From positions 5,965,871-6,029,870 of the forward strand of contig CM040451.1 of NCBI GenBank assembly GCA_022749755.1: DNA of 64,000 nucleotides, read 5' to 3'. Numbering within the stretch: position 1 is the first letter of the stretch; each line of letters starts with the position of its first letter. Shown piece after piece: positions 58,994 to 64,000 of this stretch. The DNA comes from Azadirachta indica (taxonomy: Eukaryota; Streptophyta; Magnoliopsida; Sapindales; Meliaceae). A program made the translations under genes and the position numbers. Below the pieces are notes generated by a model, which saw only the letters and a list, made by a program, of their open reading frames with translations, searched no databases and was not told where the DNA came from.

Positions 58994-60407
58994 TGATAAA
59001 TCAATATTTGTTCTAATATTTTGTTATGTTTATGTCCTTTATTCATGTATTTTATCTTAAAATTTTATTACTTTGAGCTTCTTTTTATTACTTGTAGAAA
59101 TTATTATAGAAAGCCCAAAAACAAATCCAAGATGCTGGAAAGCTCGTATTTGCTTAATATAATCCGTATTTTCTATCATAAATTTATCCTTAATACTCGT
59201 ATTTGGATGATACAAAATAATTTGAAAATTAAACATAATGATTTACAACTCTACATTTCAAAAAGAAAGCAAACGTTGAAGTTTTAAGGGTCAAAACTTC
59301 AACATTTGCTTTCTTTTTGAAATGTAGGTCAAAACTTCAGCTGGAAAGAAGACCACTGGGAGACAAACTTTCCTTGACATGTGGGAGTGAATTTTGAATA
59401 AGTTATTGATAAAATGAGTAAGAGGGATGACTTTGAAGGTGCTGCTGGGGCTGAAAACGAATTGGGAAAGAATCTGATGAATAATAGGGTTTTCTAAAGA
59501 GGAGTTTTTCATTGAAGAGAGAAGATTGCTGAATTGAAGAGGACATTCTTTCTGAGTAGAATTATCATCTTTTTCAAAAACTTGGTGGTGAACCTTCAAA
59601 AAAGGAAGCTTTCTTTTAGTTTGTTTATTTTTCAAATATGTTTAGAACTTTTATAATTAGATTCATAAATTTGAATTTAAGAATAGAAGTGTGAATATAT
59701 TTTCGGAGTTTGGTTTTACTATTGAAATGGTATTGAATATTTTGTGAAATGTGATTAATTAGAGGTTAAGATTATTTCTTGTTCATTGATCTGTATAATT
59801 TTGATTATTTATTATGAATTTGCTATCTATAATTTGTAATTGAAATTAATTTGAGAATTAAGGTGTTAGAAATATCATTTTACCTTAATTAAACTCTTTT
59901 GAACAAGTATTTAAATTGAATTGAGTTGATTTGATTTATAAATGGTTAAATGATTTCCTTATAATAATACAATTAATTAAGTAGAAGCCTTACATCAAAA
60001 ATACATTTAATTAATTGTAAGTAAGGATTACCATGATCATTAGATTCTCTAACTTTAGTAGAAAAACCAATAATCTAAATTATATAATGGTTATTTAATT
60101 CACTTAATATTTCAATACCAGATTAGATAACTAGCCAAACCCAATCTAATTTCATTGAATTCAACAGAATTTTATAGATTTCAAGTTCTTGTAATTTAGG
60201 TATTTAATCACTTCAATTGAAATAATCTGAATTTGTCATTTGATTGCATTAGAGTATTTATGATTTTATATTTGTTTAAGTTAGTAATTAATAGAAAACA
60301 ATAAAGATTTAAATCATTATAATTCCACGAGAGATTGACCTCAGAGTGAACTTATCGTCAGCTATTAATGATTAGTGCACTTGCGAGTTTTTAAAATTTG
60401 CACATCA
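58994..60407 (+). mobile_element. Solo LTR-A inside the 3' LTR-C
   Basis: 1414 bp, TGATAAATCAATA to TTTGCACATCA, with a perfect 5-bp target duplication, gtgtg (58989-58993 and 60408-60412). It is about 35 bp longer than other LTR-A copies because of an internal inverted duplication (59251-59327). Confidence 0.93.
59251..59327. repeat. Near-perfect hairpin inside LTR-A
   Basis: Arms of 35 bp (59251-59285 and 59293-59327) are reverse complements with a single mismatch, around a 7-base loop, aagggtc. Other LTR-A copies have only the left arm. Confidence 0.92.
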
Positions 60408-60554
60408 GTGTGGCATTTAAGTAATCATAATTTTGATTCTTATCTAGATAGGTATCGGGTCAAAACTCAATAAACTTGCATCTTAAATAAATCTTGAAGT
60501 TCGTTACTACATTCGGTGTTGGTTTTCATCACATTATTGGCAATGTTCATATCA

Positions 60555-60790
60555 TACACCCCTTTTTGTTTTCTTCTTTTGTTTGTGTTTTTTTCTCTTT
60601 TTTTTAAATTGGATGTTCTTTTCAATCTCTCTCTTTTTTTTCTTTCACCAAACTAAACACATAAGACGAATTTGAATCTATTTAAAACACAAGGAAGACA
60701 AATGGAAGAATTTAAAGAAGCAAAGACAACACAAGAATCGCGCAAAAATCAAAAAAAAACAAAAAATAAAAATAAGCAAAGGATAAGTAA
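60555..60790 (+). pseudogene. CrG pol 3' end fragment
   Basis: A short pol-tail-like region with Lys/Gln-rich low-complexity coding potential (60672-60857), leading into the LTR frame. It is purine-rich before the LTR ('aagcaaaggataagtaa'), a possible polypurine tract. No catalytic domain is present. Confidence 0.45.
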
Positions 60791-61549
60791 TGGAGATCGA
60801 GGTGCTGGCCAAATGGTTCAAGTTAACATTCCCAAATATTTTCAAGATCCTTTATAAGGAATCGATGGTTCAATGATTAGGGCAAGGACAAAGAGCATGA
60901 AAAAGGCTTTACAAAGCTTAATCATGGAAGTGCATGACAAATTAACTATTTTACAAGATTCAAAGGTTGTTCTAGAAGTTTTTAAAATCTCACCAAAGAT
61001 AATCACTTACCTTTATGTGCAAGAAGAAAAATAGCCGTACGCTACTAAATCCCAATGCCGTACAGAAACATTAGAGTTTTGAAGATTTCTTGTTCTATAT
61101 AGAATTAGTTTCCTATTTTGTTTAGAATTGTTATGTTTCCTACTTACATTAGTATTATAGTTTTTCTCTTTTATTTAGAATTTTTATTCCTATTTAAGTT
61201 AGGATTTTTATTCCTACTTAATTTTGATTTTCTATTTATTTAGGATAATGATGTTTACATGTTTATATAAAGGCTACAACTATGTAAAACAAGTTATCAT
61301 CACATCATTAATAATATTGAGATATTTTCAGCAAGTGTAGCTTTTCCTTCTTATGTTCTTGGTAGAATACAATGTCTTAACTTACCAAAGAAGTGATAAA
61401 TGTTTATAATGTCTTCATGATTAAAATTTTAAGAATTTATTTTCTTAAATTCTAATCTAATCATTTACAACTTGTTTTCTTATTTCTAGGGTGCGTATAA
61501 CAACTGATTCAAAAGTTTCTAGAGTCGGTCATCTAGTAAGTTCTTATCA
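60791..61549 (+). repeat. LTR-G, plus orientation
   Basis: About 759 bp from TGGAGATCGAGG to TTCTTATCA. A TATATAAAGG box is at 61264-61273. Near 60870-60925 it encodes IRARTKSMKKALQSLI, again a CR-motif-like tail. It is homologous, in inverted orientation, to 62987-63724. Confidence 0.75.
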
Positions 61550-61576
61550 ATAAGTAACCTGTTTCTAGAACCAAAA

Positions 61577-61587
61577 CTCTGATACCA
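61577..61587 (-). other. Primer-binding site of the minus-oriented CrG
   Basis: TGGTATCAGAG on the minus strand, two bases after the LTR-G end at 61590. It is the initiator-Met type. Only about 40 bp of internal sequence (61550-61589) remain between the two inverted LTRs. Confidence 0.78.
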
Positions 61588-61589
61588 AA

Positions 61590-63724
61590 TGATAAAAACC
61601 TGATAAATCAATATTTATTCTAGTATTTTGTTACATTTATGTCTTTTATTTATGTATTTTATTTTAAAATTTTATTACTTTGAACTTCTTTTTATTACTT
61701 GTAGGAATGGTTGTAAAAAGCCCAAAAACAAACCCAAGATGCTGGAAGGCTTGTATTTGCTTAATATAATTTGTATTTTTTAAGTATAACTTTGTCTTTA
61801 ATACTCGTATTTGGATGATACAAAATAATTCGAAAACTAGACATAATGATTTACAACTCTACATTTGAAAAAGAAAGTAAATGTTGAAGTTTTAAGAGTC
61901 AAAATTCCAGCTGGAAATAAGACAACTGGAAGACAAACTTTTCTTAACATATGGGAGTGAATTTTTAATAAATTGTTGATTAAATGAGTAAAAGGGCATG
62001 GCTTTAGAGTTGCTACTGGGTTGAGAACGAATAGGGGAAGGATTTGATAAATAAAAGGGTTTTCTAAAAAGTGAGTTTTCCATTAAAAGAAAAGGATTGC
62101 TGGATTTAAGAGGAGGACATTATTGCTAGACAGAACTATCATCTTCTTTAGAACTTGGTGGTGAACCTTCGAAAAGGGAAGCTTTCTTTACGTTTGTTTA
62201 TTTTCCAAATATGTTTAGAACTTTTATAATTAGATTCATAACTTTGAATTTAAGAATGGAAGTGTAAACATATTTTTGGAGTTTGGCTTTACTATTGAAA
62301 TGGTATTGAATATTTTGTGAAATGTGATTAATTAGAGGTTGAGATTATTTTTTATTCATTGATCTGTATAATTTTGATTATTTATTATGGATTTGCTATC
62401 TATAATTTGTGATTGAAATTAATTTGAAAATTAAGGTGTTAGAAATATCATCTTACCTTAACTAAACTCTTTTGAACAAGTATTTAAATTGAATCAATTG
62501 AGTTGGTTTGATTTATAAATGATTAAATGATTTTCTTATAACAATACAATTAATTAAGTAGAAGCTTTATATCAAGGATATATTTAATTAATTGTAAGTG
62601 AGGATTACCATGATCATTGGAATTTTCTAACTTTAGTGGAAAAATCAATAATTTAAATTATATAATGGTTGTTTAATTCATTTAATATTTCAATACCAGA
62701 TTAGACAGTTAGCTAACTCCCATTTAATTTCATTGAATTCAATACAATTTCATTGATTTTAGGTTCTTATAATTTATTTATTTAATTACTTCATTTGGAA
62801 TAATCTGAAATTATCATTCAATTGCATTAGAGTATTTGCAATTTTATATTTACTTAAATTAGTAATTAACAGAAAACAATAAGGATTTAAACCATTATAA
62901 TTTTATAAGAAAATCGACTTCGGAGTGAACTTATCATCAACTATTAAAAATTCGCGCACTTGCGAGCATTTAAAATTTGTACATCAACTATTAACTAGAC
63001 AACCTGCTTTAAGAACTTTTGAATCAGTTGTTATACACACCCCAAGAACTAAAAACAAGTTGTAGATGATCAGATTAGAATTTAAAGAAATAAATTCTTA
63101 AAATTTCAATCTTAAAGATGCCATAAAGGTTTATCACTCTTTTGATAAGTTAAAATATTGTATTCTACCAAGAACACAAGAAGGCAAAACTGTGCTTGTT
63201 GAAATATCTGAATATTATTAATGATGTGATGATTATCCGTTTACATAGTTGTATCTTTTATATAAACATCATTCTAAAATTAAATAGGAAAGAAATCCAA
63301 ACGTAAATAGGAATACAACCTCAAATAAAAGAGAAAACTAAAATTTTAATCTAATTAAGAAAAATAACAATGCTAAATAAATTAGGAAACTAATTCTATA
63401 TAAAATAAATAATTTAAACCAAATAAAAAATCTTTAAAGCCTTTATTTTCCCATGTGGCATTAGAATTTAGTAGCATAGAGCTATACTTCTTCTTACACA
63501 TAAAGGTAAGTGATTATTTTTGGTGAGATTTGAAAACTTCTAAAACAGCCTTGAAATCTTATAAAATAGATTTTTTGTCATGCACCTCCATGATCAAGCT
63601 TTGTAAAACCTGTTTCATCCTCTTTGTCCTTACCTTAATCATTGGATCACCGATTTCTTGTAAAGGATCTTGAAAATATTTGGAAATATTAGTTTGAACC
63701 ATTAGGCCAGCACCTCAATCTCCA
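61590..63724 (-). repeat. LTR-G, minus orientation, split by LTR-A
   Basis: The last 11 bases (tgataaaaacc, 61590-61600) and the rest (62987-63724) are separated by a solo LTR-A. The joined length is about 749 bp. A TATATAAAAG box on the minus strand is near 63255. At 63724 it abuts the satellite, flanked by ttacg. Confidence 0.75.
61601..62986 (+). mobile_element. LTR-A inside the minus LTR-G
   Basis: 1386 bp, TGATAAATCAATA to TTTGTACATCA. The flanks aaacc and actat do not match, so the target duplication is eroded or the insertion was followed by rearrangement. Confidence 0.88.
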
Positions 63725-64000
63725 TTACGTACATTTTCAACTTCTCCATTTTCGAAATAAAATATATAGCAATGACCCTCATGCGATAGTAAGTAATAAG
63801 ACATGTGGCCCTTCTTGAAACGAAGTTGATTTTCGAGTCTATTTCACATTTGACAATTTCGGCCCTAAAAATCATACATTTTTAACTTCTCCGTTTTCGA
63901 AATAAAATGTACCATAACGATTCTTACGCAATCGTAACATGATGTGTGGTCCGTTTTGAAACGAAATCGTTTCTCGAGTCCATATCCCGTTTGACAATCT
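63725..64000 (-). repeat. ~145-bp satellite, right end, inverted
   Basis: Nearly two monomers, reverse complement of the left array: blocks 'cttctccattttcg', 'tgaaacgaagttgattttcg' and 'acatgtggccc' repeat about 141 bp apart. The array continues past the window. Confidence 0.88.

Larger units (their letters stand above)
51755..60554 (+). mobile_element. CrC-2: CRM-like retrotransposon with nested LTRs
   Basis: It has a partial 5' LTR-C (51755-52233), leader, gag split by LTR-H, protease, then solo LTR-A in place of RT, then RNase H, integrase, polypurine tract and 3' LTR-C split by another LTR-A. The outer flanks (taata, tacac) do not match, and the right side abuts CrG sequence, so original flanks were lost. 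All genes are broken. Confidence 0.83.
58300..60554 (+). repeat. 3' LTR-C of CrC-2, split by LTR-A
   Basis: TGATGTAAACGAAG to GTTCATATCA, about 836 bp without the nested LTR. Near 58410-58460 it encodes TRVRAKILQSVLNRLI, a CR-motif-like pol tail. The TATA region is mutated (TGTAAAAAG near 58826). Confidence 0.88.

Noticed and set aside
1..64000. CRISPR arrays, bacterial operons, ribosome binding sites or riboswitches
   Set aside because: Nothing of the kind; the sequence is eukaryotic and the tandem repeats are satellite or minisatellite.
1..64000. Copia-type elements or LINEs
   Set aside because: No copia-order pol (integrase before RT) and no LINE endonuclease/RT motifs were found; all recognisable pol fragments have RT before integrase.

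Overview
The window is a gene-poor, AT-rich stretch of a eudicot plant genome, almost entirely made of nested and decayed Ty3/gypsy LTR retrotransposons, with a small class II (DNA transposon) zone at the left. The plant origin follows from Athila-type elements with an Asp-tRNA-like primer site, CRM-like chromovirus elements with an initiator-Met primer site, a hAT-type MITE and a Mutator-like element. The species cannot be fixed from the sequence. Both ends of the window carry the same ~145-bp tandem satellite, in opposite orientation, so this looks like a transposon island inside or beside (peri)centromeric satellite DNA.

Layout. 1-470: satellite (+). 698-1366: hAT-like MITE. 1658-3031: solo LTR of Athila family A. 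3660-6859: a second hAT-like element, split by a Mutator-like element (3872-6589), itself split by a solo LTR of Athila family B (4385-5784). 6860-8315: unclassified, the only place where host-gene remnants are conceivable. 8316-14686: Athila copy AthA-1, carrying two solo LTRs and cut off in RT by the LTR of CRM-like element CrE-1 (14687-33033). CrE-1 is split at its primer-binding site by the complete Athila copy AthA-2 (15545-31655), which in turn holds a reverse-oriented, truncated element AthB (18472-24726). 33034-39213: CRM-like CrC-1 with a solo LTR-D inside. About 39290-47252: remnant CrF (-), split by the youngest element, CrE-2 (39423-46403, -; two 850-bp LTRs, 5-bp target duplication, about 2% LTR divergence). 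47252-47671: LTR-E fragment. 47672-51424: CrX (-). 51755-60554: CrC-2 (+) with three further LTR insertions. 60791-63724: two inverted LTRs of a third CRM-like family (CrG) around another solo LTR-A. 63725-64000: satellite (-).

No gene in the window is clearly functional. The retroelement genes (gag, protease, reverse transcriptase, RNase H, integrase) would have worked together in element replication, but every copy carries stops, frameshifts, deletions or lost catalytic residues. Family names used here (AthA, AthB, CrE, CrC, CrF, CrX, CrG, LTR-D, LTR-H) are working labels. Lineage assignments (Athila, CRM) rest on recognised motifs, not on a database search. Boundaries marked by TG...CA ends and target-site duplications are precise to the base; other boundaries are approximate.
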